A stretch of 64,000 nucleotides of DNA. Source: Allorhizobium paknamense (GTDB lineage: Bacteria > Pseudomonadota > Alphaproteobacteria > Rhizobiales > Rhizobiaceae). Of this stretch, positions 1 through 8,718 are shown piece by piece. The first letter of the stretch is position 1. Each line of letters opens with the position of its first letter. The position numbers and the translations under genes were made by a program. The DNA lies in contig NZ_JAUSWH010000014.1 in NCBI RefSeq assembly GCF_030815125.1, positions 1 to 64,000 of the forward strand, in the 5' to 3' direction. The notes under the pieces are model-generated. The model had not been told where the DNA came from, made no database searches, and saw nothing but the letters and a program-made list of their open reading frames with translations.

Positions 1-18
1 CAAGGCCTCAGGGCCTTG
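1..18. terminator. inverted repeat at window edge, possible terminator
   Basis: CAAGGCC and GGCCTTG face each other across a 4-base loop at the very start of the window. It may be the end of a transcription terminator for a gene left of the window, but no T-run is visible, so the call is weak. Confidence 0.25.
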
Positions 19-90
19 CCTTGCGCTTGTTCGCGGCCATTCAATCCCATCCCGTTCAACAGAACACCCATCCTGATTGAGTTTTGACCC

Positions 91-195
91 TAGAGTGCTT
101 CTGTGTTTCATGGAAACACAGAAGCACTCTAACTCTTTGTTTTTACGTATTTCCGGACGGAAAACCGGTTTCCACTTTTCCTGGAAATACCTAGT
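91..195 (+). repeat. family A mosaic element, complete (hairpin plus constant module)
   Basis: A perfect hairpin (92-109 against 113-130, 18-bp arms, 3-base loop) is followed by a constant module at about 131-195 with the core TTTCCGGACGGAAAACCGG and the tail CCACTTTTCCTGGAAATAC. The same module recurs at about eight other intergenic places in this window, while the hairpin sequence differs each time. Together with 195-316, which shows nothing else recognisable, it fills the gap before the first gene. Confidence 0.8.
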
Positions 196-316
196 GATAA
201 AAGCGCAGCTTTGCGCCACGCTTTCGCTAACCCACTGCATTTGGCAAAAGCCCGAGGCAATCCCGGTGATTTAGGGAGAAGACAAAGAACAAGAAGCGCA
301 TTTCAGAGGCAATGGC

Positions 317-1930
317 ATGACGAACGGTTTGGCAGCGGCCATCTCCAGCTATCAGGCAGGAGATTTCGAAACAGCCTATCAGATGCTTGAACAGCAATTG
401 ACCTTAGGCGAGCACCTCGGTGCGCAGGCCTTGCTCGTTCTTGCACAATGCGCGACCAAAACCGGCAGAACCGAGAAAGCGATCACCTGCTATCGTCAAG
501 CCGCGCAAAACCTGCCGGAGCAAGCACCGCAGTTGAAGGCTTTCGCCGATCAGTTGGAGAAGAAGTTGCATGCCCAAAGGCAATTGCAGCGTCTCCAGGC
601 AGGGCGACTGGACCTCCGGCGGGGCATGATGACGCCATCGGTCCAGAGAGATTATCGCGAGGCTCTGCGAACAAGCCTCGCCATCGATGAGCAGCGCATC
701 ATGGATCAGGCCATGCTCGACCGGCTTCATCGGCGCGAGACGGACTGGATGACCCTGGACCGACCGGAACACCATCTGGCCTGGTGCGATGACCCCACCC
801 TGAACGAAGCGGTGAGCCGTGCCGGAATGGCTGGCACAGAGGACAGCAGCGGCAGACCGGCTGCCGCTTCCACCGGTCCCGTGAAAATGGCATGGCTGGG
901 TGGCAAAGAGGCTGAGAGGGACGGCAGCCGCCTTCTGCTGGAAAGCCTTCTAAACCATCTCGACCCTGCGCTTTTCGATTTTTGGATGATCGATGATGGC
1001 GACAGTCTCTTGCCGGAAGCAAGCCGCCATATCTCCATCGCAGGGCTGGAGGAGAAAGATGCGCAGGCGGTGATCGCCGCCGCCGATTTCGACATTCTCC
1101 TTGACCCGGCAGGTCCGGCCTCGGCAAGGCCAAGGCTGCTTTCGCGGCGGCTGGCGCGTTTTCATCTCGGCCTTGCCTTCTATCCGGGCCCTCGTCACGG
1201 CCTGATCTGCGATGGCCTGCTAGCGGACGAGCGGGTGATCGCGCCTGATACTGAAAAAAACTATGGCGCGCCTGCTCTGCGGCTGCCCGGCTGCTTTGCG
1301 CCGCTGCCGCCGCTTGCAAGGCATATTACCCTCCGTCAAAACCTCGGCTTGCCGCAGGACCGCACCGTACTTGCCGCCTTGCTGCCGCCGGAACGCATTG
1401 GACCACGCACGGCCGATCTCTGGGCAGACCTGCTTCACGCCGTCCCGGACAGCATGCTTTGGATTGGCATCGCCCATGAGCTCGCAAGACAGAATTTCAC
1501 CCGCTGGTTCACGGAACAGGGTCTTCCCGTAGAACGTCTGCATATCAGCGACATGCCGAAGCCCGGGGAGCAGGCCGCCTGGCTTTCGGCAGCCGATCTG
1601 GCGCTGGATAGCTTTCCTTTCAACAGTCTGGATCAAAGCATCGCCGCGCTTTCCAGCGCGACACCTCTTGTCGCGCTCAAGGGCCGCACCTTCGCGGGAC
1701 GCATGACCGCCAGCCTTCTCCAGGCAGCAGGTCTGGATGAGCTGGTCGCAGAAACCCGGGAGGACTATCTGCAAAGGCTGGTCACCCTTGCCGGATCGGC
1801 CGAGGTACGGGCTGCCATGCAGCACAAGATCAGGGAGCAGTTGAGCGGCCCATCCGCCTTTGGCGGGGAAGCCTTCGTGCGCGCGCTCTCGCCGATGCTG
1901 CTGGAAATGGCGGGGCGCCAGACCGCCTGA
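317..1930 (+). CDS. OGT/SPINDLY-like (GT41) protein with short TPR region
   Basis: The 537-residue protein has a short helical TPR-like N-terminus (about residues 5-95) and a C-terminal part (about 190-530) that resembles the catalytic half of the O-GlcNAc transferase/SPINDLY family. Visible matches are the tract LALDSFPFN, then a VALKGRTFAGR segment and SLLQAAGLDELVA, the usual order of the donor-site half of GT41 enzymes. Bacterial members are thought to glycosylate proteins, but the substrate is unknown here. The long TPR superhelix typical of OGT is missing. ATG at 317 is preceded by AGAGG at a suitable distance; another ATG five bases upstream is out of frame. It stands alone 309 bp before leuC. 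Family placement is by motif recall. Confidence 0.7.
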   Translation: MTNGLAAAISSYQAGDFETAYQMLEQQLTLGEHLGAQALLVLAQCATKTGRTEKAITCYRQAAQNLPEQAPQLKAFADQLEKKLHAQRQLQRLQAGRLDLRRGMMTPSVQRDYREALRTSLAIDEQRIMDQAMLDRLHRRETDWMTLDRPEHHLAWCDDPTLNEAVSRAGMAGTEDSSGRPAAASTGPVKMAWLGGKEAERDGSRLLLESLLNHLDPALFDFWMIDDGDSLLPEASRHISIAGLEEKDAQAVIAAADFDILLDPAGPASARPRLLSRRLARFHLGLAFYPGPRHGLICDGLLADERVIAPDTEKNYGAPALRLPGCFAPLPPLARHITLRQNLGLPQDRTVLAALLPPERIGPRTADLWADLLHAVPDSMLWIGIAHELARQNFTRWFTEQGLPVERLHISDMPKPGEQAAWLSAADLALDSFPFNSLDQSIAALSSATPLVALKGRTFAGRMTASLLQAAGLDELVAETREDYLQRLVTLAGSAEVRAAMQHKIREQLSGPSAFGGEAFVRALSPMLLEMAGRQTA

Positions 1931-2239
1931 ACCGAAGGTCCATCACGGCTCTCGAAATCACCATTCCGGCAATTGTCGTTGAGCGGGAAAACTGCTAAGG
2001 GACGCCGTTATGGGATCGAAATTCGGATGTCTCACGCCCGGTATCTATGTGCTGCAAGACCATAAGCGTCTTCCGGCGCGCTTTTTTGCGCGTGTTTGCG
2101 GCGCACTGAGCGATTATCTCCCGGCCTGACGGGAGTAAGCCATTCTGCCTGCATCCCCAATTCAGCCGAAAAGTCCGTTCAGGCTTTCCCTGTTTGGGAT
2201 GATCCATTGACCTTCTTTCAAATCGACGGACTGAGAGCC
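1931..2239 (+). other. leuC upstream region, no gene seen
   Basis: This 309-bp gap holds no convincing ORF. It contains a small hairpin (CTCCCG 2118-2123 with CGGGAG 2130-2135) and a GC-flanked T-run near 2080. These could belong to a leuC leader or promoter, but no leucine-rich leader peptide was recognised. In-frame codons upstream of 2240 are open, yet lack leuC similarity. Confidence 0.4.
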
Positions 2240-3649
<1,410 letters not shown>

Positions 3650-3670
3650 GTGCTGCGAAGCGGAAACAAC

Positions 3671-3700
3671 AAAGGGCGGCTCGGTGAGCCGCCCTTTTTT
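3671..3700 (+). terminator. rho-independent terminator of leuC
   Basis: AAAGGGCGGCTC pairs with GAGCCGCCCTTT across a 3-base loop and is followed by a run of T, 21 bp after the leuC stop codon. Confidence 0.9.
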
Positions 3701-3722
3701 AGATCGAATGATTCACGTGAAA

Positions 3723-3790
3723 TAAGAGCATTTCCAGAAAAAGTGGGAACCGGTTTTCCGTCCGGAAATGCGTAAAAACAAAAGCTCTAG
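3723..3790 (-). repeat. family A mosaic element, module only
   Basis: This is the constant module in inverted orientation (AGAGCATTTCC to AAAGCTCTAG) without a hairpin part. Its terminal CTAG supplies the TAG stop codon of the aldo/keto reductase on the minus strand (3787-3789). Confidence 0.8.
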
Positions 3791-4617
3791 AAACTTGCCG
3801 TCATGGGATCGGGGCCAATGCGCGCAGACGCGCTGTCCAGCTTGGCGATCTCGGCCATATCCTCGGCTGACAAGGCGAAATCGAAGACCTTGAAATTCTC
3901 CTCGATGCGCGACGGGGTCACGGACTTCGGAATGACCACCAGACCGTTATCGATATGCCAGCGGATGATGACTTGCGCCGGGGTCTTGCCGTAGCGCTTG
4001 GCGATGCCGCCGATCACCGAATTGTCGAGGATCTTGCCCTGGCCGAGCGGGCTCCAGGATTGGGTGACGATCTGGTGCTTTTCGTGGAAGGCGCGGTGCT
4101 CCTTCTGCTGGAAATCCGGATGCAGTTCGATCTGATTGATCACCGGCACAACGCCGGTTTCACCGATGATCTTCGTCAGATGGTCGGGATAGAAGTTGGA
4201 GACGCCGATGGAGCGCGCCCGGCCCTCCTCCTTCAGCCGCACGAACGCCTTCCAGGTATCGACGAACAGGCCGCGATGCGGCGAGGGCCAATGGATCAGG
4301 TAGAGATCGACATAATCGGTGCCAAGGCGCTTCAGGCTGGCATCGAAGGCCTTGAGGGTGGAATCGAAGCCCTGATCGTTATTCCAGAGCTTGGTGGTGA
4401 GGAAAATATCCTTGCGGGCCACACCCGAGGAACGGATACCTTCGCCCACGCCCTCCTCATTTTCATAGACGGCCGCCGTATCGACATGGCGGTAACCTGC
4501 GGCAAGGGCAGCACTCACGGCAGGTGCCGCGCCATCATTCGGCGTCTGCCAGACACCAAGCCCCACCTGGGGAATACTGTTGCCATCGTGAAACGTGATG
4601 AAAGGTTGGTTTGTCAC
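3787..4617 (-). CDS. aldo/keto reductase, 2,5-diketo-D-gluconate reductase type
   Basis: A 276-residue NADPH-dependent oxidoreductase of the AKR superfamily, probably cytosolic. Family marks are GLGVWQTPNDGAA near the N-terminus, VDTAAVYENEEGVGEGI with the catalytic Asp and Tyr, LTTKLWN with the catalytic Lys, and YLIHWPSP with the His. The C-terminus has the IPKSVTPSRIEENF cofactor site. The closest general type is DkgA/YafB; the substrate cannot be read from sequence. A GTG start at 4617 is chosen because GGAG lies seven bases before it and the protein then begins at the family N-terminus; an ATG 48 codons upstream would add unrelated residues. The stop codon lies in a repeat element edge. 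Confidence 0.88.
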   Translation of the reverse strand: MTNQPFITFHDGNSIPQVGLGVWQTPNDGAAPAVSAALAAGYRHVDTAAVYENEEGVGEGIRSSGVARKDIFLTTKLWNNDQGFDSTLKAFDASLKRLGTDYVDLYLIHWPSPHRGLFVDTWKAFVRLKEEGRARSIGVSNFYPDHLTKIIGETGVVPVINQIELHPDFQQKEHRAFHEKHQIVTQSWSPLGQGKILDNSVIGGIAKRYGKTPAQVIIRWHIDNGLVVIPKSVTPSRIEENFKVFDFALSAEDMAEIAKLDSASARIGPDPMTASF

Positions 4618-4815
4618 GGGAAATCTCCGGTTTTTGAAAACGGATAGGCCAAGCGCCAGAAGATGCACGGGCGAGACGCCCGGCGAAACGGAAGGCCCGG
4701 CGCGAGAGGCCAGGTATATTCCTATGTAGGTCAAAAGCTGTGCGGTGAAAGGACTGAGCAAAAAATTACGACCGAGCCGGGTGATCCCAATTGAAAAAGT
4801 GAAGAATATTCACGT

Positions 4816-5352
4816 TCAGAGCCCCATCACCTTCATGACGGTGCGACGGGAAAGATGGGGCAAGAGACGCCGCATATCGCGAGGCGCAACCGCCACGCAG
4901 CCCTCTGTCGGCCTATATCCGGGCCGCGCCTGATGGAAAAAGATGGCCGAACCGCACCCGCGCTGGCGGCGGTTCACGTTCCAATCCATCACCAGACAAA
5001 AATCATAGAGATCGTCCTGCCGCAGCAGGCGTTCATGGCTGACCGCCAGCGGCAACCGTACGAGGCGGTTATAGGCCGGATGCGCAGGGGCATCGCACCA
5101 GAGAAGATTTGCGGTAATCCGGCGCATCGGCAGCGATGTTGCAACGGTTTTGCCGCGATGAAAGCCTGAAAGCAGCCGCATTTGCCCCCGCGGCGTGCCG
5201 CCATCGCCCTCCCGTTTCCGGGTGACGATACCGGAGCGGCCGAGCGCTGCGCTGAGCCGCAAGGGACCGGCCTGCAGAATGCCCTGTTGCGGATGCCCCG
5301 GCTTTGGGCGCACAACGAGTGTGTTCAAGGATCGCTTTTTTGACGTTTTCAC
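4816..5352 (-). CDS. YkuD-type L,D-transpeptidase
   Basis: About 178 residues with a YkuD catalytic region at the C-terminal half: FFHQARPGYRPTEGCVAV holds the His and the nucleophilic Cys (the S/T-x-GC motif). Such enzymes form 3-3 cross-links in peptidoglycan or attach proteins to it. No clear signal peptide is seen from this start, so export is unproven. The start is uncertain: GTG at 5352 (VKTSKKRSLNTLVV) fits the compact family length, while the frame stays open upstream to 5577, antisense to the start of the divergent regulator gene. The gene is divergent from the response regulator. Confidence 0.8.
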   Translation of the reverse strand: MKTSKKRSLNTLVVRPKPGHPQQGILQAGPLRLSAALGRSGIVTRKREGDGGTPRGQMRLLSGFHRGKTVATSLPMRRITANLLWCDAPAHPAYNRLVRLPLAVSHERLLRQDDLYDFCLVMDWNVNRRQRGCGSAIFFHQARPGYRPTEGCVAVAPRDMRRLLPHLSRRTVMKVMGL

Positions 5353-5464
5353 GACTTTTTGCTTTCTCCGTGACTTCTCTTGTCTTGAAGGGCCATTACG
5401 TAACACAATGTGCACGACAACAGGGCGTAATTGCCTTGCCATTGATAATGGAGACGATTGAAAC

Positions 5465-6148
5465 ATGGCAGCCCGGACGATCCTTCTGGTCGACGACGAT
5501 GACGATCTGCGCGAGACGCTGGTGGAGCAGCTTTCGCTGTATGAAGAATTCTCCATCCAACAGGAATCCAACGCCACTAAAGGCGTTCAGGCTGCGCGCG
5601 CCAACCAGATCGACCTGATGATCATGGATGTGGGCCTGCCGGACATGGATGGGCGCGAGGCGGTGAAACTGCTGCGCAAGGGCGGCTTCAAGGCCCCCAT
5701 CATCATGCTCACCGGTCACGATACCGATTCAGACACTATTCTTGGCCTGGAAGCCGGTGCCAATGATTACGTGACCAAGCCTTTCCGCTTCGCCGTGCTT
5801 CTTGCCCGCATCCGGGCGCAACTGCGCCAGCACGAACAGAGCGAGGATGCCACCTTCACGGTCGGCCCTTATGTGTTCAAGCCGAGCCAGAAGCTTCTGA
5901 CCACCGAAGACGGCAAGAAGATCCGCCTGACGGAAAAGGAAGCGGCGATCATCCGCTATCTCTACCGCGCCGGGCAAAAGGTGGTGACGCGGGACGTGCT
6001 TCTCGAAGAAGTCTGGGGATATAATTCCGGCGTGACCACCCATACGCTGGAAACCCATGTCTATCGCCTGCGCCAGAAGATAGAACGGGATCCATCCAAC
6101 GCCGAAATCCTGGTCACGGAAAACGGCGGCTACAAGATCGTTCCATGA
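5465..6148 (+). CDS. OmpR/PhoB-family response regulator
   Basis: A 227-residue two-component regulator. The receiver domain (residues 5-118) has the acidic pocket LLVDDDDD, the phosphoacceptor Asp55 in MDVGLPDMDG, Thr83 in MLTG and Lys105 in TKPF. A winged-helix DNA-binding domain follows (about 135-225) ending in the recognition region THTLETHVYRLRQKIE. No histidine kinase is adjacent, so it is an orphan. The next gene, 10 bp downstream on the same strand, encodes a cyclic-nucleotide-binding domain, suggesting co-transcription. The regulated genes cannot be inferred. Confidence 0.92.
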   Translation: MAARTILLVDDDDDLRETLVEQLSLYEEFSIQQESNATKGVQAARANQIDLMIMDVGLPDMDGREAVKLLRKGGFKAPIIMLTGHDTDSDTILGLEAGANDYVTKPFRFAVLLARIRAQLRQHEQSEDATFTVGPYVFKPSQKLLTTEDGKKIRLTEKEAAIIRYLYRAGQKVVTRDVLLEEVWGYNSGVTTHTLETHVYRLRQKIERDPSNAEILVTENGGYKIVP

Positions 6149-6158
6149 GGTTTTCGCC

Positions 6159-6614
6159 GTGGCGCTCAGTGACGACATGCAATTGCTGTCCAGCCTGCCC
6201 CTGTTTCAGGGGCTGGAACCGGACCAGTTGCGGCTGATCGCCTTCGGCGCGGAACATCGGCCTATTGCCACCGGCCATTTGCTGTTTCGCGAGCGCTCAC
6301 CCGCGGAATGCGCCTATGTGGTGGTGCGCGGCCGCTTTGAACTCTCCACCCAGGGCCGCGACGGCAAGCCACACGTGGCCGCCGTGGCAGAACCTGGCAC
6401 CATGCTCTCGGAACTGGCGCTCGCCACCATGGTGGAGCGCAAATATACTGCCATTGCGCTGGAAGAGGCGGAGGTTATCCGCATTCCCCGCCCGCTCTTT
6501 CACCGCCTGCTGGAGGAATATCCCCAGCTTGCCCGCGTCATGCAGGAGCGGATTCGCCAGAACCTTCTGGCGCTGGCGAGCGGAGCCAAGGCCCTGGAAG
6601 ACCGCTTTCGCTGA
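6159..6614 (+). CDS. stand-alone cyclic nucleotide-binding domain protein
   Basis: The 151-residue product is essentially one cNMP-binding beta-roll (residues 10-125: LPLFQGLEPDQLRLIAFGAE, then HLLFRERSPAECAYVVVRGRFEL and PGTMLSELAL) plus a C-terminal helix. It has no Crp-type helix-turn-helix, transporter or kinase domain. The phosphate-binding cassette is degenerate relative to GE-x-A-L-x-x-x-x-R-x-A: SELALATMVERKYTA keeps the Glu and the Arg. It sits 10 bp after the response regulator and may work with it. Role unknown. Confidence 0.8.
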   Translation: MALSDDMQLLSSLPLFQGLEPDQLRLIAFGAEHRPIATGHLLFRERSPAECAYVVVRGRFELSTQGRDGKPHVAAVAEPGTMLSELALATMVERKYTAIALEEAEVIRIPRPLFHRLLEEYPQLARVMQERIRQNLLALASGAKALEDRFR

Positions 6615-6637
6615 CATCCGTCAGCAGCCAAGGTTTC

Positions 6638-7441
6638 TTACAGATCAAAATAGGCCGTCACCGGCACATGGTCGGAGGGCTTGTCCCAGCCACGGGCCTC
6701 GCGCAGGATATCGATGCGCTGGAGAACAGGGCGCAGGTCCGGCGAAGACCAGATATGGTCCAGCCTGCGGCCCCGGTCGGCGGCGTCCCAATCCTTGGCG
6801 CGATAGCTCCACCACGTATAGAGTTTTTGCGATGGATCGACCAGTTCCCGCATCAGGTCTACCCAGCCGCCCCGGCGGATCACTTCGGTCAGGCCCTCGG
6901 TTTCGACCGGCGTGTGGGAGACGATCTTCAGAAGCTGCTTGTGCGACCAGACATCGTTTTCCAGCGGCGCGATATTGAGGTCACCGACCAGAATGGCCGA
7001 GGTGTCCGGCTCGGCGGCGGCGGAAAGTGCCTTCATTTCCTCGACAAAATCCAGCTTGTGGCCGAATTTCGGATTGATCGTGCGATCTGGCTCGTCGCCA
7101 CCGGCGGGTACGTAGAAATTATGCAGCCGGATGCGGCGTCCGCCGCGCTCGAAGATCGCCGAGATATGGCGGCTGTCGCCAACGCCGCAGAAATCCCGGC
7201 GATGATCTTCCGTCAGCGGAATTTTCGAAGCAATCGCCACACCGTGATAGCCCTTCTGCCCATGCAGGATGATGTGCGGATAGCCCAGCGCCTGCATGGC
7301 TTCCAATGGAAACTCGTGATTCTGGCACTTGATTTCCTGAAGGCAGAGAATGTCCGGGCGATAGGTGCCCACGAAGCGCTCGACAATCGGCATGCGCAGG
7401 CGCACGGAATTGATATTCCAGGTCGTCAGGGAAAGAACCAT
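6638..7441 (-). CDS. xthA: exodeoxyribonuclease III
   Basis: A 267-residue AP endonuclease/3'-5' exonuclease of the exonuclease-endonuclease-phosphatase fold, acting in base excision repair. Diagnostic segments in order are TTWNINSVRLR, LCLQEIKC (metal-binding Glu), NFYVPAGGDEPDR, VGDLNIAPLENDVW (catalytic Asp and Asn), RLDHIWSS and the terminal SDHVPVTAYF. Length matches the family. AGGA lies eight bases ahead of the ATG, and a GC-rich hairpin occupies the 5' leader near 7457-7475. It is convergent with the cNMP-binding gene. Confidence 0.95.
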   Translation of the reverse strand: MVLSLTTWNINSVRLRMPIVERFVGTYRPDILCLQEIKCQNHEFPLEAMQALGYPHIILHGQKGYHGVAIASKIPLTEDHRRDFCGVGDSRHISAIFERGGRRIRLHNFYVPAGGDEPDRTINPKFGHKLDFVEEMKALSAAAEPDTSAILVGDLNIAPLENDVWSHKQLLKIVSHTPVETEGLTEVIRRGGWVDLMRELVDPSQKLYTWWSYRAKDWDAADRGRRLDHIWSSPDLRPVLQRIDILREARGWDKPSDHVPVTAYFDL

Positions 7442-7544
7442 TCAAGACATCCTTTGCGGCAGGCGTGCCTGCCGGGGGATTACAGCATAATTCGACCGGA
7501 GTAAAACGAGGATCGATAAAATTATGCTTCCAAAATAAAACGTT

Positions 7545-7582
7545 AGAGCGCCGATCTGATTCAATCAGATCGAAAAGCGCTC
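7545..7582. repeat. family A hairpin part without the module
   Basis: An imperfect palindrome of GAGCGC, CGATCTGATT, AATCAGATCG and GCGCTC. It matches the hairpin portion of the element at 44089 but lacks the constant module. Confidence 0.6.
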
Positions 7583-7633
7583 GAAGAGAGGTTACAACAT
7601 GCCGCCGGCTGATGAGGGGACAGTTGCAAACGA

Positions 7634-7668
7634 AAACCTGCCGGTTTCGGCGGGAACCCGGCAGGTTT
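7634..7668. terminator. terminator-like inverted repeat
   Basis: AAACCTGCCGG (7634-7644) pairs with CCGGCAGGTTT (7658-7668) across 13 bases. It lies in the 438-bp gap between xthA and lolA and may end transcription from lolA on the minus strand. The T-run is short, so this is tentative. Confidence 0.4.
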
Positions 7669-7756
7669 GAGGATTTACCGTATCTTGTCCGAAACCGGAA
7701 TTATGCAAAGAGGGAAACAGGCTTTCCTGCCCATTTTTCTGCGGTCCCGGCTGCTT

Positions 7757-7882
7757 ATAGCAAGGCTCGAAGATGCGTCAGCCTCCTCGCCTTGAAAGAT
7801 TTCGAATATCCCGGTTGCATCAGGTGCTTGAGATATTCGAAAATGGAATCCGAACTGCCATCTTCAATCACTCTTCGTATTA
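7757..7882 (-). repeat. family C mosaic element
   Basis: A copy of the ~125-bp element with three stem-loops (CAAGGCTCGAAGATGC..., CTTGAGATATTCGAA, and a terminal imperfect hairpin ending CGTATTA). It is the most diverged of four copies. Its last bases overlap the TAA stop codon of lolA (7880-7882). Confidence 0.75.
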
Positions 7883-8560
7883 TTGCCCGCGCCGGTTCAC
7901 ATCGTCATAGGGCACTTCAAAGACCTTTTCATCGAAGTTGACGCCCTGCTGGACGTTGAAGATCATCACCGAGGTATCCTTGCCCTGGGCGTCCGTTACC
8001 GTCCATTGGCGCAGTTCGAAGGTCTTGGGGTCGAACATCAGGGTAATGGTCTGGTCGCCGAAGATCGACTTGTCGCCCAGCACGATGGTGGTGAGATCCT
8101 GCTCTTCCTTCACCTGCCGCACCATCTGGTGAGTCAGATCGATGCGATCCGACAACAGCAGGCTGAGCGGGGTTTTCGACAGCGGATAGATATCCCAGGT
8201 CTTCAGCTTGAGATTGCCGATCACGACATTGCGGCCATCGGAAATCACCCGCATCGGCGAGGGCTGCTCATAATTGAAGCGCAGCTTGCCGGGCCGCTCG
8301 ATGTAGAATTTGCCTGCCGTCTGTTCGCCGCGCGGACCGAACTGCACGAATTCACCCATCATCGTCTTTACGCTGGCGAAGTGATCGGCAATCTTCTGCG
8401 CGGTGCTGGCTTCGGCCTGCGCAAAGGCAGGGGTGGCAATTATGCCTGCTCCAAGGCCTGTCACACCCAAACCGGCAACACCAAGACCGGTCAGCCCAAG
8501 AAACATCCGCCGGTTGATTTCGACAAAAGGCCGCCTTGGGGCAGCAGTCTTTTTCATCAT
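7880..8560 (-). CDS. lolA: outer-membrane lipoprotein carrier protein LolA
   Basis: LolA ferries lipoproteins through the periplasm from the LolCDE exporter to the outer membrane. The 226-residue precursor carries FVQFGPRGEQTAGKFYIERPGKLRFNYE and LTHQMVRQVKEEQDLTTI, the typical LolA beta-sheet segments, at about residues 60-200. The N-terminus (NRRMFLGLTGLG, then a long Gly-rich hydrophobic run ending PAFAQA) resembles a twin-arginine signal rather than a plain Sec signal, which is unusual for LolA. The ATG at 8560 has GGAG six bases upstream. The gene follows ftsK on the same strand (158 bp). Confidence 0.9.
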   Translation of the reverse strand: MMKKTAAPRRPFVEINRRMFLGLTGLGVAGLGVTGLGAGIIATPAFAQAEASTAQKIADHFASVKTMMGEFVQFGPRGEQTAGKFYIERPGKLRFNYEQPSPMRVISDGRNVVIGNLKLKTWDIYPLSKTPLSLLLSDRIDLTHQMVRQVKEEQDLTTIVLGDKSIFGDQTITLMFDPKTFELRQWTVTDAQGKDTSVMIFNVQQGVNFDEKVFEVPYDDVNRRGQ

Positions 8561-8718
8561 TCTCGTCTCCTTTTGTCCTTCCTTCATCACCAAGACGGCG
8601 TGATGATGACAGACACATGATTGTGAAATCCGCACCGGCCTTTCATGGAGAGGCTCACTCGACGGAACAACGCGGCATGCCAGCCGTGCGTTCCGGTGCA
8701 ATGGACGGAAAGGTTCCC

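Noticed and set aside
2096..2239. N-terminal extension of LeuC by 48 codons
   Set aside because: The extension lacks similarity to LeuC, and 469 residues from 2240 is the normal length.
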